The notes beneath the pieces are model-generated. The model saw only the letters and a list, made by a program, of their open reading frames with translations. It was not told where the DNA came from and made no database searches. From Panacagrimonas perspica (GTDB taxonomy: Bacteria > Pseudomonadota > Gammaproteobacteria > Nevskiales > Nevskiaceae): a DNA stretch of 64,000 nt. The stretch is taken from assembly GCF_004364935.1 (NCBI RefSeq), contig NZ_SOBT01000008.1, forward strand, positions 2,173,534 to 2,237,533, written 5' to 3'. A program made the translations under genes and the position numbers. Below are positions 10,559-19,981 of this stretch, piece after piece (positions within the stretch are counted from its first letter, which is position 1; each line of letters opens with the position of its first letter).

Positions 10559-12145
10559 CTATTCCGGCAACCCCGCCCTGCGCAGCCCGTCCAGGATCGT
10601 GACCAGATGCTCGGGCAGCTGGATCGGCAGCCACTCTCCGATCGTGGAGAGGCGCAGGCTGGGGTCGAGCCGGCGCAGGGTTTCCATCGCGCGCTGCGCC
10701 TCGGTCGTGCGACCGGCGAGCGCGTGGCTCGCGGCGAGAATGGCGGCGGCGAGCAGGAAGCTCGGCAATTCGCGGAAGGCCTTCTCGGCCCACGACGACG
10801 ATGCGTCCAGGCGCCCGAGGAACAGATGCGCCACCGCCATGCCGGCCTGCATCCGGTACTGCTCCGGATCGACGGGGCTCAGGCGCATCGCACGCGAGAA
10901 GTAGTCGATCGCCACTTCGGGCTCGCCGTTCCATATCTTGAGAAACCCGCCGAGGAACCACGCAGCCGCGAGGTTCGGATTGAGCATCAGCGCCTTGTCG
11001 ATCAGGGCGATGCCGCCTGCGATGTCGTTCGCCAGATAGCCCAGCGCGTGACCGCTGCGCGTGAGCGCCACCGCATCGCTCCTGTCCAGCTCCACCGCGC
11101 GGCGCGCCAGGCGCGCGCCTTCCGCCATCTCGTGTGATCGATCCGTCATCCAGCCGTTGATCTTGCGCCAGCAGTGGCACCACGCCGCCATCGCGTAGGC
11201 CGATGCGAATACAGGATCGATCTCGATGGCCTTGTGCAGCAGCGGCAGGGCCTGCTCGAGGGCGTCGCGCGTACCCTGATGAAGCTTGGCCGTTCCGCGC
11301 AGGTAGTAGTCGTAGGCATCCAGGCTTTCGGTCGGCTTGTGGCGCGCGCGTTCGAGTTCGGCGCGCTCGACTTCGGGTGCAATGGCGCCGACGACGCTGG
11401 ACGTGATCTGGTCCTGCAGTTCGAAGATGTCGTCGAGCACGCCTTCGAAGCGACCCGCCCAGTGATGCGCGCCGGTGGCCGCGTCGATCAGCTGGCCGGT
11501 GATGCGCACGCGCTGGTTCGCCGTGCGCCAACTGCCCTCCAGCACGTAGCGCACGCCCAGCTCGCGGCCGACCTGCTTCACGTCCATCGGGCGGCCCTTG
11601 TACGTGAAGCTCGAATTGCGCGCGACGACGAACAGCCAGCGATGCCGCGACAGCGCCGCGATGATGTCCTCCACCACGCCATCGGACAGGTAGTCCTGTT
11701 CCGGATCGCCGCTGAGATTCACGAACGGCAGCACGGCGATGGAAGGCCGGCTCGGCAACGTCGGCGCAACGGCGACGGCGGCAATGGACGCGACCGGCTC
11801 GACGACGGCGGCCTCGACGACGCCCGTCGATGAGCCGGTGTCGCTGACCTCGGCCACGAAACGGAATCCCTTGCGGGCGACGGTGCGGATCACCTGCTGC
11901 GCCTGGCCGCTGTCGCCCACCGCCTTGCGCACCGCGTTGATGTGGCTGTCCAGCGTCGACTCCGAGACGATCCGCCCCGCCCAGATCACCTGCATCAGGT
12001 CATCGCGGCTGACGACACGCTCGCGGCTCTGCACCAGATAGACCAGCAGATCGAAGACCTGCGGCGGGGTGGCGACGACCTGCGACGCCCGCGCCAGCTC
12101 CCGCCGGTCCAGGTCGAGCACGCAGTCGTTGAAAACCAGCGGCAT
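10559..12145 (-). CDS. Winged-helix regulator with TolB-like and TPR domains (CadC-like, soluble)
   Basis: 528-aa protein. An OmpR/CadC-type DNA-binding domain (about 1-100, ending QVIRTVARKGFRFV) is followed by a Pro/Val-rich linker, a TolB-N/adenylate-cyclase-associated domain (SIAVLPFVNLSGDPEQDYLSDG, about 135-260) and TPR-like repeats to the end. No transmembrane segment is evident, unlike true CadC. It is divergent from the efflux operon at 12294 with 148 bp between, so it is a candidate regulator of it. Convergent with BVMO 1, leaving a 13-bp gap. Ligand unknown. Confidence 0.8.
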   Translation of the reverse strand: MPLVFNDCVLDLDRRELARASQVVATPPQVFDLLVYLVQSRERVVSRDDLMQVIWAGRIVSESTLDSHINAVRKAVGDSGQAQQVIRTVARKGFRFVAEVSDTGSSTGVVEAAVVEPVASIAAVAVAPTLPSRPSIAVLPFVNLSGDPEQDYLSDGVVEDIIAALSRHRWLFVVARNSSFTYKGRPMDVKQVGRELGVRYVLEGSWRTANQRVRITGQLIDAATGAHHWAGRFEGVLDDIFELQDQITSSVVGAIAPEVERAELERARHKPTESLDAYDYYLRGTAKLHQGTRDALEQALPLLHKAIEIDPVFASAYAMAAWCHCWRKINGWMTDRSHEMAEGARLARRAVELDRSDAVALTRSGHALGYLANDIAGGIALIDKALMLNPNLAAAWFLGGFLKIWNGEPEVAIDYFSRAMRLSPVDPEQYRMQAGMAVAHLFLGRLDASSSWAEKAFRELPSFLLAAAILAASHALAGRTTEAQRAMETLRRLDPSLRLSTIGEWLPIQLPEHLVTILDGLRRAGLPE

Positions 12146-12293
12146 TCAGGGCTCCATGGGGTCCCGGGCGGTCACCAAGGAGAAAACAAGGGAAACCCAA
12201 GGGTTCGACAAAGTCTCTCGTTCCGCGAATCCGCATCCTGCTTCCGTCGGTCGCCACAACCCTGATGGGCGACCCGGAATCGAGGAGCGGAAC

Positions 12294-13052
12294 ATGAAAA
12301 TCGTTGTGATCGGTGGTAACGGCCTGATCGGCTCGAACATTGTAAGCAGGCTGCGTTTGAACGGTCACCAGACCGTGGCGGCGTCGCCGCGGACCGGCGT
12401 GAACACGGTGACCGGCCAGGGACTGGCCGAGGCACTGGCAGGCGCCCAGGTCGTCGTCGACGTCTCGAATGCACCATCGTTCGAGGACCGGGCGGTGCTG
12501 GAATTCTTCGAGACCTCCAGCCGCAACCTGCAGGCCGCCGAGGCGGCCGCCGGCGTCGAGCACCACGTGGCGCTGTCGGTGGTCGGCCTGGAACGGCTGC
12601 CGGACAGCGGTTACTTCCGCGCGAAGCTCGCGCAGGAAACGCTGATCAAGGCGTCGAAGATCCCGTACACGCTGCTGCGCGCGACGCAGTTCTTCGAGTT
12701 CGTCGAGGCCATCACGAATTCGGGTGTCGACGGCAACGGCTTCCGCCTGTCGCCGGCGCTGATCCAGCCCATCGCCTCGGACGACGTCTGCGCCGTGCTG
12801 GCCGATCTCGCGGTGGGCACGCCGGTGAACGGCACCGTCGAGGTGGGCGGCCCGGATCGCTTCCCGCTCGATGAACTGGCGCGCAAGTTCCTGGCGTCGC
12901 GCGGCGACAAGCGCGAAGTGATCGCCGATATCCGCGCGGGCTACTTCGGCGCCAAGCTGGACGATCGCTCGCTGGTGACCGATGCCGATGCCCGCATCGG
13001 CCCTACCCGTTTCCAGAACTGGCTCAGCCGCGCGTCGGCGGCGACGTCGTGA
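12294..13052 (+). CDS. NmrA/atypical-SDR NAD(P)-binding protein
   Basis: 252-aa protein with an N-terminal Rossmann motif GGNGLIGSN and the layout of NAD(P)H-binding NmrA-like proteins (VALSVVGLERLPDSGYFRAK, then YTLLRATQFFEF). It lacks a clear YxxxK catalytic pair, so it may be a redox sensor or a reductase. GAGGAG precedes the ATG. The stop overlaps the GTG start of the next gene (GTGA), making it the first gene of the efflux operon. Confidence 0.8.
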   Translation: MKIVVIGGNGLIGSNIVSRLRLNGHQTVAASPRTGVNTVTGQGLAEALAGAQVVVDVSNAPSFEDRAVLEFFETSSRNLQAAEAAAGVEHHVALSVVGLERLPDSGYFRAKLAQETLIKASKIPYTLLRATQFFEFVEAITNSGVDGNGFRLSPALIQPIASDDVCAVLADLAVGTPVNGTVEVGGPDRFPLDELARKFLASRGDKREVIADIRAGYFGAKLDDRSLVTDADARIGPTRFQNWLSRASAATS

Positions 13053-14503
13053 AATCGGCATCGACCTTGTCGCGCCACGGCCTGCAGGCGAGCGTGGCGC
13101 TGTGCGCCGCGCTGCTCGCAGGCTGCGCGGTGGGTCCCGATTTCACGAGGCCCGAGAACGGCCTCGGCGATGTGGTGCTCGCGCCGCGAGAAATGTACGA
13201 AGGGTCCAGCGCGCTTTCCAATGTCGCGGTGCCGTCGCAATGGTGGAAGCGGTTCGACGACGCGCTGCTCGCGGAACTGGAAACCCGCGCGCTTGCCGGC
13301 AATCTCGATCTGCAGCTCGCCGCCGAGCGGATCGCGCAGAGCCGCGCCCAGCTCGGCATCGCGAACGCGGCGCTGCTGCCGGATCTGGCCGGCGGCGCCA
13401 GCTATGCACGCGAAGGACTCAGCGAGCACGGCAAGTTTGTCGCGCTGGGCGCACCGAGTGCGCCCAGCGATTTCTGGCAACTGGGTTTCGACGCGAGCTG
13501 GGAGATCGACCTGTGGGGCCGTGCGCGCCGCGCCCGCGAAGGCGCGGCGGCGAGCGTCGAGGCCACGCAGTACGACCGTCACGCGGCACAGGTGGCCGTG
13601 TCGGCCGAAGTGGCGCGAACCTACCTGCAGTTGCGCGGTGTGCAGGCGCAGCTCGACATCGCCGGGCAGAACCTGGACCTCGCCGACCACGTCGTGCGCC
13701 TGGCCGAAAGCCGCGAGCGCAACGGCGTCGCCACGCGTTTTGAGACCGCCTCCGCCCGCGCACAGCTCGCGACGATCAAGGCGACGATTCCCGAGCTCGC
13801 CCGCCAGCGCAACAGTCTGACGAATGCGCTGGCCCTGCTGCTGGGCGAGCCGCCGCGCGCACTCGATGCGCAACTGCGCGACGCCATGCCGCTGCCTTCG
13901 CTGCCGCTCGATGTACCCACCGGCGTGGGTTCCGAGCTGGCCCGCCGACGACCGGACATCCTTCGTGCCGAGGCGCGCCTGCACGCCGCCACTGCGGCTG
14001 TGGGTGTGGCCCAGGCCGACTTCTATCCGCGCATCGGCCTGCGTGGTCGCATCGGCGTGGAAGCTTTCGAAAGCGGCGATCTGGAGAGCTGGGATTCGCG
14101 CTTCTTCTCGGTGGGCCCGACGGTCTACCTGCCGATCTTCCAGGGCGGCCGCCTGACGCAGCGCCTGGTGCTGAACGAATCGCGCCAGCGGGAAGCCGCG
14201 CTCGCCTATCGCCAGACGGTGTTGGGCGCCTGGCATGAAGTGGACGACGCCCTCGACGCCTGGTCGGCGCAGCAGGGCGAGCACGCCGACCTGCTGGCTT
14301 CGCACGAGCAGAGCGCGCAGGCGATGCACGCGGCCGATCGTGGCTACCAGCAAGGCGCTGCCGATTACCTGAGCGTGCTGACGGCGCAACGCAGCCTGCT
14401 GGCCAGCCAGACCCGTCTCAACGACAGCGCGACCCACGCCGCGCTCGTGCTGGTGAATCTCTACAAGTCGCTGGGCGGCGGTTGGGACGCGGACGGCCGA
14501 TGA
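13049..14503 (+). CDS. NodT-family outer membrane efflux lipoprotein
   Basis: 484-aa outer membrane factor of a tripartite exporter. The lipoprotein signal ends LLAGC (lipid anchor Cys near residue 26), followed by AVGPDFTRP, the standard NodT/OprM start. The two OEP repeats include LAGNLDLQLAAERIAQSRA and GVGSELARRRPDILRAEARL. It starts with GTG inside the preceding stop and ends in an ATGA overlap with the MFS gene, so it is tightly coupled in the operon. It forms the outer-membrane channel for the pump encoded next. Confidence 0.92.
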   Translation: MKSASTLSRHGLQASVALCAALLAGCAVGPDFTRPENGLGDVVLAPREMYEGSSALSNVAVPSQWWKRFDDALLAELETRALAGNLDLQLAAERIAQSRAQLGIANAALLPDLAGGASYAREGLSEHGKFVALGAPSAPSDFWQLGFDASWEIDLWGRARRAREGAAASVEATQYDRHAAQVAVSAEVARTYLQLRGVQAQLDIAGQNLDLADHVVRLAESRERNGVATRFETASARAQLATIKATIPELARQRNSLTNALALLLGEPPRALDAQLRDAMPLPSLPLDVPTGVGSELARRRPDILRAEARLHAATAAVGVAQADFYPRIGLRGRIGVEAFESGDLESWDSRFFSVGPTVYLPIFQGGRLTQRLVLNESRQREAALAYRQTVLGAWHEVDDALDAWSAQQGEHADLLASHEQSAQAMHAADRGYQQGAADYLSVLTAQRSLLASQTRLNDSATHAALVLVNLYKSLGGGWDADGR

Positions 14504-16083
14504 ACGCCTTCGTCTCCTTGCAGGCGGAAGCCCTCCAGCAGACGCCCCTTTCGGTGCCGATGCCCGCGCTGTCGAAGCCGCCGCTGCTGGGACTCGCCGG
14601 CGTGTTCCTCGCCGCCATCATGGCGGGCCTGAACAGCCGCGTCGGCGCGCTCGCGCTGGCCGATGTGCGCGGCGCATTGGGATTCGGTTTCGACGACGCG
14701 TCCTGGCTCAACACGGCCTACAACGCCGGCGAACTGGTGGCGATGCCGTTCGCGACCTGGTTCGCCATCACGCTGTCGGTGCGCCGCTTCGAGCTCTGGA
14801 TGATCGTCACCTGCGCGCTGCTCGCGCTGATCCTTCCGTTCGTCCGTGATCTGCATCTGCTGATGGGCTTGCGCTTCACGCAAGGCGTCGCCAGCGGCAC
14901 GCTGATCCCGGTGCTGATGATGGCCGCGCTGAAGTTCCTGCCGCCGCCGATCCGCCTGTACGGCCTGCCGCTCTACGCGATGACCGCGACGCTCGCGCCG
15001 AATCTGTCGATCTGGCTCGCCGGATACTGGACCGACGGCGTGCACGACTGGCGCTGGGTGTACTGGCAGGTCGTGCCCCTCGCGCTGATGGCGGCCGTGC
15101 TGGTGGCCCGGGGCATGCCGCAGGAATCCATCCAGCGCGCGCGCTTCGGACAGGCCAACTGGTTCGGCATGGCCTGCGGCGCAACGGCGCTGGTGCTGAT
15201 TGCCATCGCGCTCGACCAGGGCGTGCGGCTGGACTGGCTGGCTTCGCCGCTGATCGCATCGTCGCTATCGATCGGTGCGGCCCTGCTCGCGGTGTACCTG
15301 ATCAGCGAGTGGTATCACCCGGCGCCGTTCATCAAGTTGCAGATCCTGGGCCGTCGCAACCTCGCGGTGGGCTGCACGCTGTTCGTCTGCCTGCTGGTCG
15401 TGCTGACGTCCAGCTCGCTGCTGCCGATCAGTCATCTCGGCGCGCTGCAGGCGTATCGGCCGCTGCAGATGGCGTCGATCGGAATGATCGTGGCACTGCC
15501 GCAACTCGTGCTCGGATTCGCGGTGTCGCTGCTGCTGTACCAGAAGTGGATCGACGCGCGACTCGTGCTCTGCGCCGGGCTGTGCCTGATCGCGCTGGCC
15601 TGCCTGTCCGGCGCGCAGCTCACGTCCGACTGGAACGGCGAGCAGTTCGTCGCCGCGCAGATCCTGCAGGCCTTCGGACAGCCGATGGCCATCGTGTCGA
15701 TGCTGTTCCTGATCACCAGCGTCGTGCAGCCCACCGAAGGTCCTTTCGTGGCCGGCACCATCAATGGGCTGCGTGCGTTGGGCGCACTGGCCGGCGCCGC
15801 GCTGGTGACGCAGTTCATGACGGTGCGCGGTCGCTTCCACGCCGACCTGCTGCTCGACCACGCCGCGACGGTGGATCAGGCCCTGCCGAATCTGCTCGCC
15901 CCATCCGAGCTGGCCCGCGTCATCGGCCAGCAGGCGCTGGTGCTGTCGATCGCCGATGCCTACCGCGTGCTCGCGGTTCTGGCGCTGCTGCTGATTCCGC
16001 TGGTGCTGCGCTTCACGTACATCGCTCCGCCCCTGCAGCGCGCTGCCGCTGCCCGTCCTTCTGCTCAACCCTCTGCTGGATGA
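14500..16083 (+). CDS. EmrB/QacA-type MFS multidrug exporter (DHA2 family)
   Basis: 527-aa inner-membrane proton-driven pump with about 14 hydrophobic segments. The family features FLAAIMAGLNSRVGALAL (TM1) and ASWLNTAYNAGELVAMPF are seen, and LRFTQGVASGTLIPV marks TM4. The ATG at 14500 overlaps the previous stop (ATGA). With the NodT channel upstream and the EmrA-like adaptor downstream it forms an EmrAB-TolC-type exporter. Substrates are probably hydrophobic organics or uncouplers, which fits the catabolic setting (inference). Confidence 0.92.
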   Translation: MNAFVSLQAEALQQTPLSVPMPALSKPPLLGLAGVFLAAIMAGLNSRVGALALADVRGALGFGFDDASWLNTAYNAGELVAMPFATWFAITLSVRRFELWMIVTCALLALILPFVRDLHLLMGLRFTQGVASGTLIPVLMMAALKFLPPPIRLYGLPLYAMTATLAPNLSIWLAGYWTDGVHDWRWVYWQVVPLALMAAVLVARGMPQESIQRARFGQANWFGMACGATALVLIAIALDQGVRLDWLASPLIASSLSIGAALLAVYLISEWYHPAPFIKLQILGRRNLAVGCTLFVCLLVVLTSSSLLPISHLGALQAYRPLQMASIGMIVALPQLVLGFAVSLLLYQKWIDARLVLCAGLCLIALACLSGAQLTSDWNGEQFVAAQILQAFGQPMAIVSMLFLITSVVQPTEGPFVAGTINGLRALGALAGAALVTQFMTVRGRFHADLLLDHAATVDQALPNLLAPSELARVIGQQALVLSIADAYRVLAVLALLLIPLVLRFTYIAPPLQRAAAARPSAQPSAG

Positions 16084-16090
16084 ACCCGTC

Positions 16091-17122
16091 ATGGCCTTGC
16101 CAATGAAAGCCAAGCTTCTCAGTGCCGCGCTGCTCGCGACCGCGATCGCAACCGCGATGCATCTCAACGCTTCCGAATCCGACGCATCGAGCCAGTCCAC
16201 CGACGACGCCTACATCCAGGCCGATTTCACGACAGTGGCCTCGCAGGTGTCCGGAAGAGTCCTCGAGGTCCTGATCGAGGACAACCAGCCGGTGAAGAAA
16301 GGGCAGCTGCTCGCCACGATCGACGATCGCGATTTCGTCGTGGTCGTGAACGCCGCGAAGGCCCAGGTCGCCAGCGCACGCGCCGGCATCCTGAGCCTGG
16401 AGGCACACAAGGTTCAGCAGGACACGTCGATCCGCCAGGCGCGCGCAGCGGTCGTCGCCGACGAGGCTTCGCTGAAGCTGGCGCAGATGAATGCCGTGCG
16501 CTACCAGAACCTGGCCACTGACGGATCCGGCACCGTGCAGGCGCTGCAGCAGGCGCAAGCCCAGCTGAGCGTGCAGTCGGCAGGCCTGGAAAAGAATCGC
16601 GCCGGCCTGCAGATCTCGCGCCAGCAGCAGGACGTGCTCAGCGCCGATGTGGAGAAGGCCAAGGCCGCGCTCGAACTCGCTGAAGCCGCGCTCGCCGCGG
16701 CGGAGCTGAAACTTTCCTACACCCGTATCACGGCGCCCATCGACGGCATGGTGGGACAGCGCTCCATTCGCGTCGGCGCGTTCATCGATGCCGGCAAGTC
16801 CCTGCTCGCGATCATTCCGCTGGAGGCCGTCTACGTGGAGGCCAATTTCCGCGAGACGCAGCTCGCACACGTCCGCTCGGGGCAATCGGTGGAGATCGAC
16901 GTGGACGCGCTGCCGGGCAGCACGCTCAAGGGCACGGTGGAAAGTCTCGGTCCGGCCAGCGGCGTCAGCTACTCGGCCGTCGCGCCCCACAATGCCACCG
17001 GCAACTTCACGAAGATCGTGCAACGTCTTCCGGTGCGTATCCGCATCGATCCCGATCAGGCGGCGCGCGAGCATCTGCGGGTGGGCATGTCGGTGACGCC
17101 GACGATCCGGATCGGGAAGTGA
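16091..17122 (+). CDS. EmrA/HlyD-family periplasmic adaptor
   Basis: 343-aa membrane fusion protein with an N-terminal hydrophobic anchor (about 8-25). The biotinyl-lipoyl half-motif STDDAYIQADFTTVASQVSG and a long Ala/Gln-rich coiled-coil hairpin (about 90-205) follow. Then come the second lipoyl half (LSYTRITAPIDGMVGQRSI) and a beta-barrel. It begins 7 bp after the MFS stop and completes the tripartite pump. Confidence 0.93.
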   Translation: MALPMKAKLLSAALLATAIATAMHLNASESDASSQSTDDAYIQADFTTVASQVSGRVLEVLIEDNQPVKKGQLLATIDDRDFVVVVNAAKAQVASARAGILSLEAHKVQQDTSIRQARAAVVADEASLKLAQMNAVRYQNLATDGSGTVQALQQAQAQLSVQSAGLEKNRAGLQISRQQQDVLSADVEKAKAALELAEAALAAAELKLSYTRITAPIDGMVGQRSIRVGAFIDAGKSLLAIIPLEAVYVEANFRETQLAHVRSGQSVEIDVDALPGSTLKGTVESLGPASGVSYSAVAPHNATGNFTKIVQRLPVRIRIDPDQAAREHLRVGMSVTPTIRIGK

Positions 17123-17214
17123 TGCCGAGGGCGTGCAGCGACAGGACACCTCGTGTCTGGCAAAGCGCCTTCGAGGACTGGAGAATGCGGCGATTCGATC
17201 CGAGGTAACGAAAC

Positions 17215-17592
17215 ATGACACCGAAGAAGGGGAAGGCCCCCGATCTCGCCCGCCTCGACCGCGTCGTCGCGGATGCCGTGCGTGCCGCCGACCAGCGCAA
17301 CCTCGGTTATCGCGAACAGGCGATGAAGATGTACCCGTGGATCTGTGGCCGCTGCAGCCGCGAGTTCAACAACGCCAACCGCCACGAGCTGACGGTCCAT
17401 CACCGCAACCACGACCACGATTTCAATCCGCCGGACGGCAGCAACTGGGAGCTGCTGTGCCTCTACTGCCACGACAACGAGCACTCGCGGTATCTGGATG
17501 CGCGCGGTGGCGCCTCGGCGGCGCCGGACGCTGCAGCGGCTGCGACCGGCAATCCGTTCGCGGATCTCAAGGCGATGCTGAAGAAGAACTGA
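17215..17592 (+). CDS. yajD: YajD-like HNH nuclease-family protein
   Basis: 125-aa protein matching the small YajD family. Two zinc-type CxxC pairs (CGRC near 44-47 and CLYCHDNEH near 82-90) surround the HNH core HELTVHHRNHDHDFNPPDGSN. A basic N-terminus and Ala-rich tail flank the domain. The cellular role of YajD is not known; nuclease activity is inferred from the fold. It is a monocistron in the gap between the efflux operon and the EthD/FabL pair. Confidence 0.85.
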   Translation: MTPKKGKAPDLARLDRVVADAVRAADQRNLGYREQAMKMYPWICGRCSREFNNANRHELTVHHRNHDHDFNPPDGSNWELLCLYCHDNEHSRYLDARGGASAAPDAAAAATGNPFADLKAMLKKN

Positions 17593-17697
17593 CGGGCGCG
17601 ACCGCGTCGCGATAGCGGGCGAACCCTCTTCGTCCGCCGCCCCGGCCTTCGCTAGAGTCCGGGAAGGCCCAGGGCCTGCCGCCACGAGGAGATCGCC

Positions 17698-18009
17698 ATG
17701 TTCAAGCTGATTGCGCTGTGGAGTGCGCCGAAGGATCGCGCCGCGTTCGAGGACGCCTACCTGGGCACGCATGCGCCGCTGGCGCGCAAGGTGCCGGGTC
17801 TCGCCGGGCTCGACACCATCCTGATCGGCGAAGGACTCGAAGGCAGTGCGCCGCCGTTTCATCGCACTGCGGTGATGATCTGGCCGGACAAGGCCTCGTT
17901 CGAACGCTGCGAGCAGTCGCCGGAGTGGGCCGCGCTGCGCGCCGATGCCGGCCAGATGATCGAGCGCTACGGCGTCACGCTGACCTCGTTCATGGGCCAC
18001 GACGGCTGA
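17698..18009 (+). CDS. EthD-domain protein
   Basis: 103-aa ferredoxin-like alpha/beta barrel protein of the EthD family (FEDAYLGTHAPLARKVPGL, with the conserved YxxxHAPL). Such proteins act as dimeric small-molecule lyases or isomerases, or as accessory proteins in degradation pathways. AGGAGA precedes the ATG. Only 7 bp separate it from the reductase at 18017, so the two form an operon. The substrate is unknown. Confidence 0.85.
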   Translation: MFKLIALWSAPKDRAAFEDAYLGTHAPLARKVPGLAGLDTILIGEGLEGSAPPFHRTAVMIWPDKASFERCEQSPEWAALRADAGQMIERYGVTLTSFMGHDG

Positions 18010-18016
18010 GCGCGGC

Positions 18017-18757
18017 ATGGCCATCCTCGTCACCGGCGGCACCAAGGGCATCGGGCTCGCCATCGCGCGCCGCTTCGCCAAGCCGGGCGTCGATGTCTTC
18101 CTGAACTATCGCGCCGACGAAGCCGCAGCGCAGCGCGCGCGTGGCCAGATCGATGCGCTGGGCGCGCGCTGCCACGTCATCCGCGGGGATGTCGGCACGC
18201 CGGCTGGTGCCCATGCGCTGCTCGATCAGGTCAAGGCGAAGACCGACCGCCTCGACCAGCTCGTCCACTGCGCGGTGAAGGTGTTGCCGGGCCCGCTGCT
18301 GGGGATCGATCCGGTGGCGTTCACCGAGGCGATCAATCTCAATGGAACGGCGCTGGTGTACCTGGCGCAGGCGGCGCGGCCGCTGCTCCAGCGCGGCAGC
18401 ACCGTGTTCTTTCTCTCGAGCCGCGGCAGCCGCGTGCCTCTGGCCAACTACGCGGCCGTCGGCGCCGGCAAATCGCTGGCGGAGAGTCTGGTGCGTTACC
18501 TCGCGCTGGAACTCGCACCGCTGGGCGTGCGCGCCAACTGCGTCGCGCCGGGCGCGGTCGACACCGAAGCGCTGCGCCAGGTGTACGGCGACAGGACCGA
18601 CGAGATCCTGAGCCAGTCCGCTGCCGCCAACCCGAGCGGGCGCAACGTCACCGACGAGGACTACTGCAGCCTGATCGAATATCTCGCCAGCCCTGGCGCG
18701 GCGATGATCCAGGGACAGGTGGTGTTCGTCACCGGTGGCTCATACCTGGCGGCCTGA
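18017..18757 (+). CDS. fabL: SDR of the FabL type (enoyl-ACP reductase III-like)
   Basis: 246-aa short-chain dehydrogenase with the NADP motif TGGTKGIG. The active site is spaced Y145-x6-K152, as in enoyl-ACP reductases FabI and FabL, and not YxxxK as in classical SDRs. Surrounding sequence (SSRGSRVPLANYAAVGAGKS, VDTEALRQ, AAMIQGQVVFVTGG) resembles Bacillus FabL. It probably reduces an enoyl-ACP or enoyl-CoA double bond with NADPH. Pairing with EthD suggests a dedicated pathway in place of housekeeping fatty-acid synthesis (inference). Confidence 0.75.
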   Translation: MAILVTGGTKGIGLAIARRFAKPGVDVFLNYRADEAAAQRARGQIDALGARCHVIRGDVGTPAGAHALLDQVKAKTDRLDQLVHCAVKVLPGPLLGIDPVAFTEAINLNGTALVYLAQAARPLLQRGSTVFFLSSRGSRVPLANYAAVGAGKSLAESLVRYLALELAPLGVRANCVAPGAVDTEALRQVYGDRTDEILSQSAAANPSGRNVTDEDYCSLIEYLASPGAAMIQGQVVFVTGGSYLAA

Positions 18758-18834
18758 GCCCGCCCTCCCCCGAACTGGACGGATATCGACGCCGTGGGGC
18801 GACGGTCCGGACGTCCGATCCGCGACTGCGAGGA

Positions 18835-19878
18835 CTAGCTTTTCGCCCTGCCCCCACGAACTCCGCTCCCGGGAATTCGGGCGCCACGAACTTTCGACGG
18901 GGCGCATCCGAACCAGCGCCGGCACGAGCGCGTCAACGCCGAGTGTTCGGAGAGTCCCAGCATGTTCGCCAGATGAGGCAGCGACATTCGGGTTTCCTCG
19001 AGATATCGCCGCGCCAGATCCTTGCGCATGCCGTCGCGCAGCTGATCAAACGTCGTCCCTTCCGCCTCGAGCCGGCGCTGAAGAGTCCTCGGATGCACAT
19101 TCAGCAGGCGGGCAATATTGGGGCGGCTGTCGGCCGGCGTTCCCAGAGCGTGTCTGAGCGCCTGTTGAACCCGGGAAGCGAACGTCGTCTCCGGGGTATC
19201 GAACGCGAGCGCCAGATAGTCGATTGCGATCTTGCGCAACGCCACGTTGACCGAACCCAGCGCCGTCGACAGCGTCGTGCGAGCGACGTGAAGCGCCGCG
19301 TGTGCTTCTTCGGGCATGACCCGAGCTCCAAAGAAGCGCTCGTAGGTGCGGTCCGAGCCCAGTGTCCACGGGACGGTGACCGCCCGAAGGACATAGGCCT
19401 TGCCGGCCAGCAGGCCGAGCATGTGATGAAGATCGGCCAGGCTCAGGTCCAGCGTCTGGCGATGAGCCGCGCGGGGAAGGCGTATCTCCACGCGCAGTTC
19501 CGCGCAGCCTTGAACGATCGAACTCTCTTCGCTATTGGTCAGGACCAGTCCCGGACTTTGCACGAACAAATAGCGTGATGCGTAGTTGAGCGCGTCGCCC
19601 ACCGAAGCGGCGTTCTGCATGGCGATCGCAACCGGCCCGAGAACGCTGATGTCCTGTTTGAGCGCCAGCCGCAGACCGAAGTCGGGCCGCCGGGTCATCG
19701 CCGCACTCGCTTCGAGCAGCGCGGCGAGAGACTGCAGCGGAATCAACGCATCCTCGTCCTGAAGCGAAGCCGCCCGAATCCGGTATCGACGCAGCAGAGC
19801 CCCCGGATCGGCTCCGAGCTGCCGCATCAATGCTTCATAACCCCGAAGACTGCTGGTCCGGACCGTCGGCGACATCAT
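18835..19878 (-). CDS. AraC-family regulator with Arabinose_bd-type sensor domain
   Basis: 347-aa activator. The N-terminal sensor (about 10-210, starting RGYEALMRQLGADPGALLRRY) is the OruR/ArgR-like arabinose-binding-type domain. The C-terminal double helix-turn-helix carries LLNVHPRTLQRRLEAEGTTF and LSEHSALTRSCRRWFGCAP. The second ATG of a tandem pair (19878) has GGAG about 5 nt upstream. It is divergent from BVMO 2 with a 103-bp gap and is the likely regulator of that gene and the cupin. Confidence 0.9.
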   Translation of the reverse strand: MMSPTVRTSSLRGYEALMRQLGADPGALLRRYRIRAASLQDEDALIPLQSLAALLEASAAMTRRPDFGLRLALKQDISVLGPVAIAMQNAASVGDALNYASRYLFVQSPGLVLTNSEESSIVQGCAELRVEIRLPRAAHRQTLDLSLADLHHMLGLLAGKAYVLRAVTVPWTLGSDRTYERFFGARVMPEEAHAALHVARTTLSTALGSVNVALRKIAIDYLALAFDTPETTFASRVQQALRHALGTPADSRPNIARLLNVHPRTLQRRLEAEGTTFDQLRDGMRKDLARRYLEETRMSLPHLANMLGLSEHSALTRSCRRWFGCAPSKVRGARIPGSGVRGGRAKS

Positions 19879-19981
19879 GTCTCCAACTGTCCAGAGATTG
19901 TCTCCTTGGGTCAAGCCCAGTGCATGCGATGCGCTCACGCTGCGGCCTTCTGGATTCCTGACCGTAGCGGAGGAGATGCGA

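Noticed and set aside
8859..10904. 681-codon plus-strand frame overlapping BVMO 1
   Set aside because: Shadow frame, Arg-rich, offset from the true BVMO frame that has the FAD and NADPH motifs and a proper ribosome site.
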